11,905 nucleotides of DNA from Microcystis sp. T1-4 (GCF_000297435.1 NZ_CAIP01000432.1:1-11905), one strand, 5' to 3'; positions 1-7,862 are shown, counted from the first letter of the stretch. Numbers and translations: made by a program. Notes: generated by a model not told the origin, from the sequence alone.

Positions 1-786
1 AGTTTTGTTACGAGATTCAACATTTCTGAATCGCCTCATATCGTTGTTGAATGTAAAAAACAAGAGGTTTCAGAATTAGAATTTACTCAGGCAGTAGAGC
101 AGGGTTTTAGTTATGCGGTGGCGGAAGGAGCGAAATATGTTTGGATAACTTCCGGTATTAAAGATGAATATTATCAAGTACCAACAGAAAAGCCAAAGGA
201 AAGAATTACTATCACGGATATTCCACAATCGGGAGTGGAAACATTAGCGCGTTTTAAATATGCTAAAGGTGGTGGTATTTCTAATGGACAAAAGTTATTT
301 GAGTTAACAGTAGTTACAGAGGATGAGTTAACCCGTCGTTTTAAGCAGGCTCATCAATCCTTATGGGGAGGGGGAGAGTTGAATCCCTCAGAGGCTTTTG
401 ACGAGTTAGATAAGCTAATTTTTTGTAAAATTTGGGATGAAAAGAAAGCTCGCAAGGTAGGGGAACCCTACGATTTTCAGATCTTTAGTGTTGCTCCTAA
501 AGCTAATGAAAAAGAGGAGGAAAGAAAACAACGGGAAAATAAGCAATTAAGTGAGCGCATTAAAGCTTTATATGAAGAAGGCCGTCGAGCAGATGCAGAA
601 GTTTTTAAGGATGATATTCGCTTAAGTCCAGAGAAGTTGCGGACGGTGGTGGGTTATTTAGAAAGTATTAATTTAGGCGAAACAGACTTAGATAGTAAGG
701 GTCGCGCTTTTGAGACGTTTATGGGGTCATTTTTTCGCGGAGATTTCGGGCAGTATTTGGGAGCATCTCACTTACGCGATAAGTAA
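1..786 (+). pseudogene. N-terminal part of an interrupted R-M-S restriction-modification protein (HsdR_N-like nuclease domain)
   Basis: The frame is open from the first base, so the gene begins upstream of the window; the GTG at 118 is internal and not a real start. The residues around bases 40-60 read HIVVECKKQ, giving the E-x-K half of a PD-(D/E)xK nuclease site (E at 49-51, K at 55-57). This resembles the N-terminal domain of type I HsdR and of fused restriction-modification enzymes. Next comes a charged, probably helical connector (about 480-620), then RAFETFMGSFFRGDFGQY, which is the typical lead-in to an N6-adenine methylase domain. At base 758 the homology stops: a 182-bp element begins and supplies eight foreign codons (GASHLRDK region) and a TAA. 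The true continuation is found at 949 in another frame. If made, the fragment would lack methylase and specificity domains and is probably inactive, since fused enzymes depend on their recognition domains for targeting. The break is seen directly; loss of function is inferred. Confidence 0.85.
751..758. repeat. Left target site duplication of the 759-940 element
   Basis: CAGTATTT directly abuts the left terminal inverted repeat. The identical octamer is at 941-948, directly abutting the right end. In the reconstructed gene only one copy is present and encodes Q-Y and part of F in FGQYFTPR. Confidence 0.9.
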
Positions 787-940
787 TTATACTTAGCCTA
801 AAAGCCACTCTTAATCGTGTCTTGGAACGAAATAGAGGCTTTTAAAGACTGCGTACATGGAGAATTAAAACAAGAATTACCCTCGAAAAGCCTATTTTTC
901 CACTAAGTATTTATGCTCATTGCAAAGGTGAGATGCTCCC
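759..940. mobile_element. 182-bp MITE-like element inserted in the R-M-S gene
   Basis: The ends are inverted repeats: GGGAGCATCTCAC at 759-771 and its exact complement GTGAGATGCTCCC at 928-940, with weaker pairing for a few bases further in. The element is flanked on both sides by the 8-bp direct repeat CAGTATTT (751-758 and 941-948), a target site duplication. It has no transposase and no convincing ORF. Inside, TAAAAGCC (799-806) can pair with GGCTTTTA (837-844), and AAAAGCCT (886-893) can pair with AGGCTTTT (836-843), so two alternative stems compete for one strand. Deleting 190 bp (element plus one duplication) rejoins the host gene in frame, which proves that this is an insertion. Parentage is not assignable here; an IS family making 8-bp duplications would have to supply the transposase. 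Confidence 0.92.
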
Positions 941-948
941 CAGTATTT
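941..948. repeat. Right target site duplication of the 759-940 element
   Basis: This is the second copy of CAGTATTT. Joining base 758 to base 949 gives cag-tat-ttt-aca-cct, coding Q-Y-F-T-P, the conserved methylase lead-in. Confidence 0.9.
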
Positions 949-976
949 TACACCTCGACAAATTGTTAAGTTTATT

Positions 977-3553
977 GTGGATGTGCTACCCATCAAGCAC
1001 AATTCTTTAGTTTTAGACACATCTTGTGGAAGCGGTGGTTTTCTGCTTCATGCGTTAGAGAAGGTTCGTACGGAAGCTGATGAATACTATCCCAATTATC
1101 AAACGGATCCGAAAGAATATAACAAACATTATCAGCATTGGCATAATTTTGCTCAGAGTAATTTGTTTGGCATTGAAATTAATGAACAGATTGCTCGGGT
1201 TGCCAAAATGAATATGATTATCCATGATGATGGTCATACCAATGTAATTGCGGCGGATGGTTTACGCGATAGCGAAGATTTAATTAAACGGACAGAAAAT
1301 AAAGGCTTTACATATAATCGCTTTGATTTTGTTATTACTAATCCGCCTTTTGGTTCGGTTATTAAACAAACGGAACAGGCTTATATATCCCAATATAGCT
1401 TTGCGATGAAGGCGGTAGATTGGTTAAATCCTAAAAGTAGAACAACGGAGCGGGATAGCCAAAGTACAGAAGTTTTATTTCTTGAGCAATGTCATCGTTT
1501 TTTAAAGGAAGGTGGCTATTTAGCGATGGTGGTTCCTGATGGTATTTTGACTAATTCAAGTTTGCAGTATGTCAGGGAGGGAATCGAGGAAAAATATCGC
1601 ATTGTGGCGGTGGTTTCGATGCCTCAGACGGCTTTTTCGGCAACGGGAGCGGGGGTTAAAAGTTCGGTTTTATTTTTGAAGAAGCATTCGCAAGCAGTAA
1701 CGGAAAGTATTCAACAGGCTAAACTGACTTTACAGGAGCAAATTAAGCAAGGTAATGATTATTTAAAGTTATTGGATAAGATTGAAAATAATAAGAAGCG
1801 GCATTTAAAGGAGTTACGAGGTTTTGATAATGCTCAAAATTTGTCCGGTAAGGCGTTGACGGATTCGGAGCTTTATAAGGAGTGGAAAAAGTCGGTCACG
1901 GCGGAATATAATGACCAAATTGAGGCTTTAAAGGAGTCTTTGAGTGATAAGTATGGGGAAGAAAAGCAAAAGGTAATCGAAGATTATCCGATTTTTATGG
2001 CAATTGCTGAAGATATTGGTTATGATGCAACGGGTAAATCAACTAATAATAATGAGTTAGATTTTATTGGTCGGGAGCTTGCGCGGTTTATTGAGTCGAT
2101 AGAGTCAGGTAAGGATGGTTTTTTTTTAAGTCTTGATGTGGATAAGAATAAGGTATTTTTCGTCAATTTTTTCAATCTTATTGCTAGAATTGATCCTTAT
2201 TACCACAGGCCAGATTTTTTGTCGATAAGGAAAAAGTTAATAAATAATCCATTATTTAATAGGATTGGAAGATTAATATTATCTTGGAATCGAGGAGATG
2301 GACCCCGTGATGGTTTTTATACAGATGATTATCAAAATGGGGTCTATTTTCTTCGTGTAAACAATCTTAAAGAGCATACTATAAATTTAGAAGATGTTAA
2401 ATACATAACTAGATATGTCCATGAAAATACTCTTAAAAGATCGCAAGTTACTGCTGGAGATGTAGTTTTTGCAATTAGTGGAACAAAAGAAAACCTTGGA
2501 ACAGTTTCAATAATTCCCGATCATATTTCTGAAGCCAACTTAAATTCAGCATTGGTGACACTAAAATTAGATTGGTCAGTTATAAATAAGAAATATTTTT
2601 GTTATATGTTTGATTTAAATATAACAAGAGTTCAAATTGAATTTATTGGTAAAGGAACTGCTCAAAATAACTTAAATAATGAAGAAATATCAGAGATTCA
2701 CATATTTTTACCATCTATTAAAAAACAATTAGAAATAGTTGATTTTCTTGATAAAAGTTATCTTTCAAAAAAACAAAAAGAACTGGAAGCACAGCGATTA
2801 CTAGATAGTATTGATGATTATCTGTTAGGGGAGTTGGGGATTGAGTTACCCGAACCCGAAGAAAATACTATTCAAAACCGAATTTTTATCCGTAACTTAA
2901 GCGAGGTATCAGGCGATAGGTTTGATTGCAACTATAATCATAAAATTAATTATATACTATCTCAAACAGGTAATTATAAAATTGAATATTTAAAAAATTT
3001 ATTAATTAAGCCACCTCAGTATGGAGCTAATGAAATAGCAATAGATAAAAATAATAGTGGAGAAATAAATTATATTCGGATTACTGATATTGATGATTTA
3101 GGTTTTCTTAAAGTTCGAGGGCTGAAAACGGCTCTTAAAATTGAAGATAAGTATATCTTAAATCAACATGATTTGTTGTTTGCTCGTAGTGGCTCTGTTG
3201 GCAGGTGCTATTTACATCAAGATAATAAACAAAAAGCAATTTTCGCAGGTTATCTAATACGTTTTGTTTTGAACACTCAAATAGCAAATCCTTATTATAT
3301 CTTTTACTATTGTCACTCAAAAATTTATAAAATGTGGGTAGATGCCATATCTCGTTATGCTGTTCAGTCAAATATTAATTCTGAAGAATATAAATCTCTT
3401 CCTATTATTTTACCTCCTCTTGAAAAACAAATCGAAATTAGTGAGCATATCACCGCAATTCGTAATCAAGCCAAACAACTCCAACAACAAGCCAAAGACG
3501 ACCTAGAAAAAGCTAAACAGGAAGTCGAAGCCATGATTTTAGGTGATGACTAA
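977..3553 (+). CDS. C-terminal part of the interrupted R-M-S protein: N6-adenine DNA methylase plus two HsdS-like target recognition domains
   Basis: This is the larger part of the same gene. Homology begins at 949 (TPRQIVKFIV), upstream of the GTG at 977, so that GTG is only a nominal start. Counting from it, SAM-binding motif I is LDTSCGSGGF (residues 13-22), the catalytic motif IV is NPPF (122-125), and GAGVKSSVLFLKK is a typical HsdM segment. A charged helical connector (about 240-390) follows, then two specificity half-domains. Domain 1 starts at ARIDPYYHRPDF near 400 and ends at PSIKKQLEIVDFL. Domain 2 starts at DRFDCNYN near 645 and ends at PPLEKQIEISEHI. Each is followed by a helical spacer (LDSIDDYLLGEL; the Q/K/E-rich last 40 residues). 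Two domains imply a bipartite DNA target, as in AloI-like Type IIB enzymes. The recognition domains are visibly more AT-rich than the methylase part, consistent with domain exchange. It lacks the start of the methylase domain, so activity is doubtful, though a shortened methylase cannot be excluded. Confidence 0.85.
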   Translation: MDVLPIKHNSLVLDTSCGSGGFLLHALEKVRTEADEYYPNYQTDPKEYNKHYQHWHNFAQSNLFGIEINEQIARVAKMNMIIHDDGHTNVIAADGLRDSEDLIKRTENKGFTYNRFDFVITNPPFGSVIKQTEQAYISQYSFAMKAVDWLNPKSRTTERDSQSTEVLFLEQCHRFLKEGGYLAMVVPDGILTNSSLQYVREGIEEKYRIVAVVSMPQTAFSATGAGVKSSVLFLKKHSQAVTESIQQAKLTLQEQIKQGNDYLKLLDKIENNKKRHLKELRGFDNAQNLSGKALTDSELYKEWKKSVTAEYNDQIEALKESLSDKYGEEKQKVIEDYPIFMAIAEDIGYDATGKSTNNNELDFIGRELARFIESIESGKDGFFLSLDVDKNKVFFVNFFNLIARIDPYYHRPDFLSIRKKLINNPLFNRIGRLILSWNRGDGPRDGFYTDDYQNGVYFLRVNNLKEHTINLEDVKYITRYVHENTLKRSQVTAGDVVFAISGTKENLGTVSIIPDHISEANLNSALVTLKLDWSVINKKYFCYMFDLNITRVQIEFIGKGTAQNNLNNEEISEIHIFLPSIKKQLEIVDFLDKSYLSKKQKELEAQRLLDSIDDYLLGELGIELPEPEENTIQNRIFIRNLSEVSGDRFDCNYNHKINYILSQTGNYKIEYLKNLLIKPPQYGANEIAIDKNNSGEINYIRITDIDDLGFLKVRGLKTALKIEDKYILNQHDLLFARSGSVGRCYLHQDNKQKAIFAGYLIRFVLNTQIANPYYIFYYCHSKIYKMWVDAISRYAVQSNINSEEYKSLPIILPPLEKQIEISEHITAIRNQAKQLQQQAKDDLEKAKQEVEAMILGDD

Positions 3554-3715
3554 AAGCCTAATTTATCGGCTCTTCTAGGTTCTGTGTGATCAGTTTAACT
3601 TACAATATGATCGATCTTTGTGTCCTCTGTGTCTTTGTGGTTCCTTCCACTCCCTCGCCAGCAGGACTGTATCTTAGAATCCATTTTACCCACCAAACCT
3701 AAGAGAGCCATATTT
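3554..3715. other. Intergenic spacer between convergent genes, with a degenerate repeat-like segment
   Basis: This spacer separates the R-M-S remnant from cruG, which point towards each other. Bases 3615-3645 read on the minus strand as a run that would translate NHKDTEDTK. I recall this kind of sequence as a widespread intergenic repeat in bacterial genomes, but that is memory, not a search. No strong terminator is visible; only a 4-bp AGCC/GGCT stem lies just after the stop codon at 3553. Confidence 0.3.
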
Positions 3716-4903
3716 TTAATACACTCGACCGCGCCAACTTTGGGGACGGGTAAAAGCAGAGATAAAAATGCGGATAACTGCCAGCGGATCCGCGAGGGGA
3801 GATAGCCAAAATAATCCCGAAGATAGATTGACTTTTTCGCCCCGATAGTAACTAGGAGAGACAGCCAATAAAAGGGCAAAACGAATCAATAACAGCAGCA
3901 GGTTTAAAGTCAAGACAATTTTTAAACTCAGGAAATTGTAGCCAAAAATCAAAGCTGTGAGCAGTAAAGGGGTGATAATTATCGGTAATCCCTGAGTAAG
4001 AGCTAATAAAGCTAAATCGCCCCATAATTGCCCCTGATAGGAGGCATCTTTGAGGTCAAGAGATCTGCCCCATTCGCGCCAAGTTTCCTTAAGTCCTTCG
4101 TACATCCGCACGCGAATCAACTTCGCCCCATCGAGAAATCCCACCCGATAGCCTTTCGTTGCCGCTAGACGGGCCAGGGTGACATCATCGCAAAAAGAAC
4201 CTTTTGCCCCGCTATAACCGTCTAAAGCCGCTAAAACTGACCGCCGGCAGAGAAAACATTGACCATTGGCCATGACTCGTTGGGGATCTTGCCCGCGCAC
4301 TCCGGCCGCATCAAAGCGATAGAGCAAAGTCATCAATAAAGCCGGCTGTAACCACCATTCTCCCGGATAGGAGAGGATAAATTGCGGCGACAGGGAAACT
4401 AAATCGTAACCTTCTGCGATCGCAGCTTTGACTAAACTAGCCACTAAATTTGCTTGGGGTTGCGTATCGGCATCAATGCCCAAAATCCAGTCACTTTTAG
4501 GAGAACTAAACAAAAAACCATTGTGTAACGCCCAGGGACGACCTACCCAATCGGGAGGCAAAGCATAATCGGTTTTCAAGCGAAAGCGGGGGTCTTTTGC
4601 CGCTATCTCTTTGACTTTTTCCCGCGTACCATCTTGGGAATTGCTATCGACAATCAGAATTTCTCGCACTTCGTAACTCTGTTGACTCAATCCCTGTAAA
4701 CAACCGTCAATCCTGGCCACTTCGTTTAACGTCGGCACAATCACGCTTACTGTCCCTAACATCTCCGGGGTGGGAGGTTGGGGAGTCAGGGGAGGACGAC
4801 GACGCGCCCCTTTTAGCAGACGGGAAAGAAGGATAAAAAAGGCAACAGCCTGAGACAGCAGTAGCCCCAGGCAGAATGCACCGAGAATTATCTCAGTTAA
4901 CAA
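3716..4903 (-). CDS. cruG: Carotenoid glycosyltransferase, CruG-like (GT2 family)
   Basis: This is a probable 2'-O-glycosyltransferase acting on hydroxylated carotenoids such as myxol, at the membrane. The 395-residue protein has an N-terminal membrane helix (residues 4-30), then a GT-A fold: VSVIVPTLNE (52-61), ILIVDSNSQDGT (82-93), the metal-binding DADT (144-147) and the acceptor-side CDD (238-240), with a REWGR segment near 276-280. Three hydrophobic segments close the protein (about 295-385). The start is TTG: no ATG is suitably placed, AGGAG lies 9 bases before the TTG, and this start keeps the N-terminal helix. The gene begins one base after the cruF stop codon, so the two are almost surely co-transcribed and translationally coupled. 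The cruF neighbour is what makes CruG the preferred call over other GT2 enzymes; in cyanobacteria the pair is known to make myxoxanthophyll-type glycosides. Confidence 0.85.
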   Translation of the reverse strand: MLTEIILGAFCLGLLLSQAVAFFILLSRLLKGARRRPPLTPQPPTPEMLGTVSVIVPTLNEVARIDGCLQGLSQQSYEVREILIVDSNSQDGTREKVKEIAAKDPRFRLKTDYALPPDWVGRPWALHNGFLFSSPKSDWILGIDADTQPQANLVASLVKAAIAEGYDLVSLSPQFILSYPGEWWLQPALLMTLLYRFDAAGVRGQDPQRVMANGQCFLCRRSVLAALDGYSGAKGSFCDDVTLARLAATKGYRVGFLDGAKLIRVRMYEGLKETWREWGRSLDLKDASYQGQLWGDLALLALTQGLPIIITPLLLTALIFGYNFLSLKIVLTLNLLLLLIRFALLLAVSPSYYRGEKVNLSSGLFWLSPLADPLAVIRIFISAFTRPQSWRGRVY

Positions 4904-4904
4904 C

Positions 4905-5819
4905 TTATTTGGCTCCTCTCACCGAAACAACGGGGATTTTTAGGGTTGTTACTTCGCTGGTTGCCACTGTTTGCCCGGAAGCAACAGCCTTGGCGCGATT
5001 ATAGAGGAGTGTTAAAGGCAGAATACCGGTGAGTAATCCTAAGAAAATCGGCGGATAAATACCAGCACCGATACTCATGACCGTAGCAAAGCCAAAATTA
5101 CCCAAATACATCACAAAAGGCAGGGTTAAATCTTGACTTGGCAGTTTCACCGGTTGCACTTGCCAGATTAAAGTGGCTACCGTCATAAAAACACAGCCCG
5201 TACCGAACCAACCGGCAAAATTTTCATAGGGCATCCCAAAGAAGGCCCCCGGTTGTTCCCAAATCCAGAAGGGCATGGTAGTTTGACTCATGGCCGGATC
5301 TAGGACAAAATCCCAGGAAGTTAATAATACCGCCCCGATAGCGATCGATCCTAGATTTTGTAGCCACTGGGGTATAGCAAGAGTGGATAAACCAACACGA
5401 GCGATGATATAGGCACTAAAACCGAGATAAAACCAAGATAGGGGGATAGTAAAGGGTACTAAACCCGCAATTTTGTAACCTAGGCCCGAAAGATAACGAT
5501 AATGACCGAAAGGAAAGCCGGTACTGGTTCCTAATAGTTCGCTACAAAGGGATAAACTGATAGCGGGAACCATGAATCCTAACCAGTGCCACACTCCTAG
5601 AGTCCGATAGGCATAAACAGCCACCGCTGCCATTCCTAACACCATATACACCACACCCCCCCCGGCCATTGACCAAGCAAAGGCGGTTTTGCCAAAATCC
5701 GGTAAATTGGCCACAAATTCGGGATGAGGCAAGACTAGCAACAATCCCGCTAGTCCAAAAGCCATCGATACAATATGACCGATGAGCAGAGCTTTTTCGA
5801 TCGCAATTAGTCGTCTCAT
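4905..5819 (-). CDS. cruF: Carotenoid 1',2'-hydratase, CruF-like (DUF422)
   Basis: This is an integral membrane protein of the CruF/DUF422 family, which adds water to the psi end of gamma-carotene-type intermediates on the way to myxol glycosides. The 304 residues contain about seven hydrophobic helices (roughly 10-30, 45-70, 78-96, 118-141, 155-172, 205-222, 233-274). Conserved-looking polar loops are ELLGTSTGFPFGHYRY (94-109), SWDFVLDPAM with acidic D170 and D174 (168-177), and GMPYENFAGW (195-204). The start is ATG at 5817-5819 with only a weak AGAG upstream; it keeps the whole first helix. It is the first gene of a two-gene minus-strand operon with cruG. Its promoter should lie in the 5820-6254 divergent region. 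The hydrophilic tail of about 30 residues after the last helix is probably cytoplasmic. Confidence 0.87.
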   Translation of the reverse strand: MRRLIAIEKALLIGHIVSMAFGLAGLLLVLPHPEFVANLPDFGKTAFAWSMAGGGVVYMVLGMAAVAVYAYRTLGVWHWLGFMVPAISLSLCSELLGTSTGFPFGHYRYLSGLGYKIAGLVPFTIPLSWFYLGFSAYIIARVGLSTLAIPQWLQNLGSIAIGAVLLTSWDFVLDPAMSQTTMPFWIWEQPGAFFGMPYENFAGWFGTGCVFMTVATLIWQVQPVKLPSQDLTLPFVMYLGNFGFATVMSIGAGIYPPIFLGLLTGILPLTLLYNRAKAVASGQTVATSEVTTLKIPVVSVRGAK

Positions 5820-6254
5820 TAAATCTCTAGCACTGCGAAAGGATAATCATTTTCAAGTTTACAAATCTTTATTAAAGAATTATTACGCAGATCGGTCACT
5901 TTCGGCAAAAAACTTTTACAGGGGTTAGGGATTTGTCTGTGGTGGTTGTTTAGGAGTCAGCAGGCAGGAGTCAGTAGTTAGGAGAATTAAGAAGGAATAA
6001 TAAGCAATTAAATTGTCTATTTAGAGATTTTATGCTACTTTATACTTAGTTTTTTCTTTTTTTTCAACCCCCAAAAATTAAGTATGGGAGAGACAATGAC
6101 TAAAAATGCCTGAAAATATATGTTAACAACCATGCTTTTAGACTAAAAAAAGGGCATTCTAAGATTAAGTCCTCTCGATCACATAGGGATTGCAGCGGTT
6201 CTTAAAAAAACTCTCTCCATCAGACTCACTATAAATTAAAACGGTAGCCTAGCT
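5820..6254. promoter_or_regulatory. Divergent intergenic region between cruF and the Ser/Thr kinase gene
   Basis: This 435-bp AT-rich stretch has no gene. It must hold promoters for both flanking genes, but neither is clear. A possible -10 for the kinase is TATAAA at 6230-6235, without a good -35. A degenerate heptamer repeat occupies 5952-5984. Poly-pyrimidine runs occur near 6050-6066. The five-codon ORF beginning at the ATG near 6096 has a purine-rich leader but is too short to call. Confidence 0.35.
5952..5984. repeat. Degenerate heptamer tandem repeat (AGGAGTC-type)
   Basis: AGGAGTCAG occurs at 5952-5960 and again at 5966-5974, and AGGAG recurs at 5980-5984, so the spacing is 14 bp, or two heptamers. 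Reading in sevens gives AGGAGTC, AGCAGGC, AGGAGTC, AGTAGTT, AGGAG. This is the style of the short tandemly repeated repetitive (STRR) sequences of cyanobacteria. Confidence 0.65.
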
Positions 6255-7763
6255 ATGTCGGCAGAATCTAGACATCGGCGCTTACTTGCCAATCGATACC
6301 AACTGGTCGAGTTGATCGGTAGCGGTGCCATGGGACAAGTATATCGAGCAGAAGATAAACTATTGGGTGGCGTAACCGTCGCCGTGAAATTCCTCTCGCA
6401 AACTCTCCTCAACAAAAGAATGCGCGAGCGTTTCGAGCGAGAGGCAACTATTTCGGCACTTTTAGGCGAAAAAAGTATTCATATTGTTAAAGTTCGTGAT
6501 TATGGTGTAGATGAAAAGGATGTCCCCTTCTACGTCATGGAGTTTTTGCAGGGGGAAAGCATGGGTGAAATCATCAAATATCACCCGCTGCCTCTCTCTC
6601 GCTTCCTCAATCTCGCCCGTCAGATTGGTTTCGGCCTGGAATGCGCCCATAAGGGTATTATCTTCCAAGGCGAGATGTGTCCGATTATTCACCGGGACAT
6701 CAAACCAAGCAATATTCTTGTGATTCAGGACTCAGGATTAGGGGAATTGGTGAAAATTCTCGATTTTGGCATCGCTAAACTCATCCAATCGGGAGAATCG
6801 GAAACCCAATCTTTTATGGGAACCTTAGCCTATTGTTCCCCGGAACAGATGGAAGGTAAAGAACTCGATCATCGTTCCGATATCTACAGTTTTGGGATTA
6901 TGATGTACGAGATGATCACGGGAGAAACGCCCCTTTTTCCCGATAATTCCTCCTTTGGCAGTTGGTATGAGGTTCACCACTACGCCGAACCCCGTCCCTT
7001 TAATCCTAGCTTGCAATTACCGCCAGAATTAGAACAGTTAATCCTGCGCTGCCTGGCCAAAGCACCCAGCGATCGCCCAGAAAGTGTTACAGATATACTA
7101 CAACTTCTCGAAGGACTCGAATCCCTAGTCAAAAATGAAATAGTCAAAAAAACCGACGATTACAGCACCAAAATCAAAACCCTTAATGATTTAAATCAAA
7201 CCATTGTTGCTGCCGCTAATGCCAAGGATATCTGTCTCAAGTCCAGTTGGCCCCAGGACAAACCCCGCCAAAAAATCGTCTTCCCACGCTGTCTCCAGGC
7301 TGCTGACGGCGTTTTTGCCAGTTTATGGGTAATGTTGGATCGACAGGATATCGCTGTCCGGGTTGCTAGTGTCCGTTATAATCAATTCCTCTTTTTGCCC
7401 GCACCCCACCCGATGATTCTCTGGATTACTGTCCTCTATCATCGTCAATGGGGGCCTCGCTGGTTGTCCTGTTATTTGGACTTAAAAACCCCCCAGGGTC
7501 AAAAAATTACCAAAACCCTCGCCGAAACCGGTCAATACTGGATTTTATTTTTCCCCCTCGAAGGCAGCCCGATCTGTGAAAATGTGATCACCGCTAATAT
7601 TCTCCCCAATCAATGCCAAATTTTGCAGCAATGGGTGACAGATGGTCAATTGGCCCAGGTTGGCAACCCGCAAATTAGCAAGCGGATGTTAAAACGGAAA
7701 CTCGAGCAACTCAAACCCCAAATTCTGGCCAAATTAGCTTCAGAACTGGCTGCGCAGCCCTAA
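6255..7763 (+). CDS. Soluble Hanks-type serine/threonine protein kinase with an unrecognised C-terminal domain
   Basis: This kinase should phosphorylate serine or threonine in cytoplasmic targets. The kinase domain covers about residues 15-290 and all key elements are present: glycine-rich loop GSGAMG (22-27), ATP-binding lysine in VAVKFL (K45), catalytic HRDIKPSN (146-153, D148), metal-binding DFG (170-172), activation segment with GT (189-190) and SPE (195-197), and DHRSDIYSFG (205-214). After a polar linker (about 290-335) comes a second domain of about 165 residues (338-502) rich in W, P and aromatic residues. No membrane helix separates them, unlike PknB-type receptors with a transmembrane anchor. 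I do not recognise this domain; it may sense or bind a partner. The ATG at 6255 has no clear Shine-Dalgarno sequence. Length and layout resemble the roughly 500-residue Spk kinases of Synechocystis, but I cannot assign a particular one. Confidence 0.92.
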   Translation: MSAESRHRRLLANRYQLVELIGSGAMGQVYRAEDKLLGGVTVAVKFLSQTLLNKRMRERFEREATISALLGEKSIHIVKVRDYGVDEKDVPFYVMEFLQGESMGEIIKYHPLPLSRFLNLARQIGFGLECAHKGIIFQGEMCPIIHRDIKPSNILVIQDSGLGELVKILDFGIAKLIQSGESETQSFMGTLAYCSPEQMEGKELDHRSDIYSFGIMMYEMITGETPLFPDNSSFGSWYEVHHYAEPRPFNPSLQLPPELEQLILRCLAKAPSDRPESVTDILQLLEGLESLVKNEIVKKTDDYSTKIKTLNDLNQTIVAAANAKDICLKSSWPQDKPRQKIVFPRCLQAADGVFASLWVMLDRQDIAVRVASVRYNQFLFLPAPHPMILWITVLYHRQWGPRWLSCYLDLKTPQGQKITKTLAETGQYWILFFPLEGSPICENVITANILPNQCQILQQWVTDGQLAQVGNPQISKRMLKRKLEQLKPQILAKLASELAAQP

Positions 7764-7826
7764 AAAATCAGGGAGGCGTTAACTAGGGTTTGCGGCAAAA
7801 AGTTTGTTGGTGGGGGCAGGGTGTGG

Positions 7827-7862
7827 CCCCCCAACCCCCCCGACATCGGGGGGGTTGGGGGG
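7827..7862. repeat. Perfect 16-bp GC hairpin with an ACAT loop
   Basis: The left arm CCCCCCAACCCCCCCG (7827-7842) pairs perfectly with CGGGGGGGTTGGGGGG (7847-7862) around the loop ACAT. The stem is almost pure G-C. There is no U-run after it, so it is not a textbook terminator, but it would strongly impede polymerases. Confidence 0.9.

Noticed and set aside
118..786. GTG at 118 as the start of a complete 222-residue gene
   Set aside because: The frame is open back to base 1 and contains the nuclease E-x-K motif upstream of 118, so the gene begins outside the window.
759..940. Element as a group II intron or intein-like sequence
   Set aside because: Inverted ends with flanking direct repeats, the short length and an in-frame stop identify a DNA-transposon-like insertion, and no splicing motifs are present.
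3595..3879. Minus-strand ORF of 94 residues overlapping the cruG end
   Set aside because: It lies in another frame over the well-supported cruG 3' end and shows no family features.
6013..6046. TTGTCT / TATACT as a kinase promoter
   Set aside because: Spacing is 22 bp, too long for a standard sigma-70 site, and the TATGCT alternative is too close.
6096..6113. Tiny ORF with a GGGAGAG leader upstream of the kinase
   Set aside because: Only five codons, with no conservation evidence; not reportable as a gene or leader peptide.
7827..7862. GC hairpin as a standard rho-independent terminator
   Set aside because: No T-run follows the stem on either strand; it is better treated as part of a repeat.
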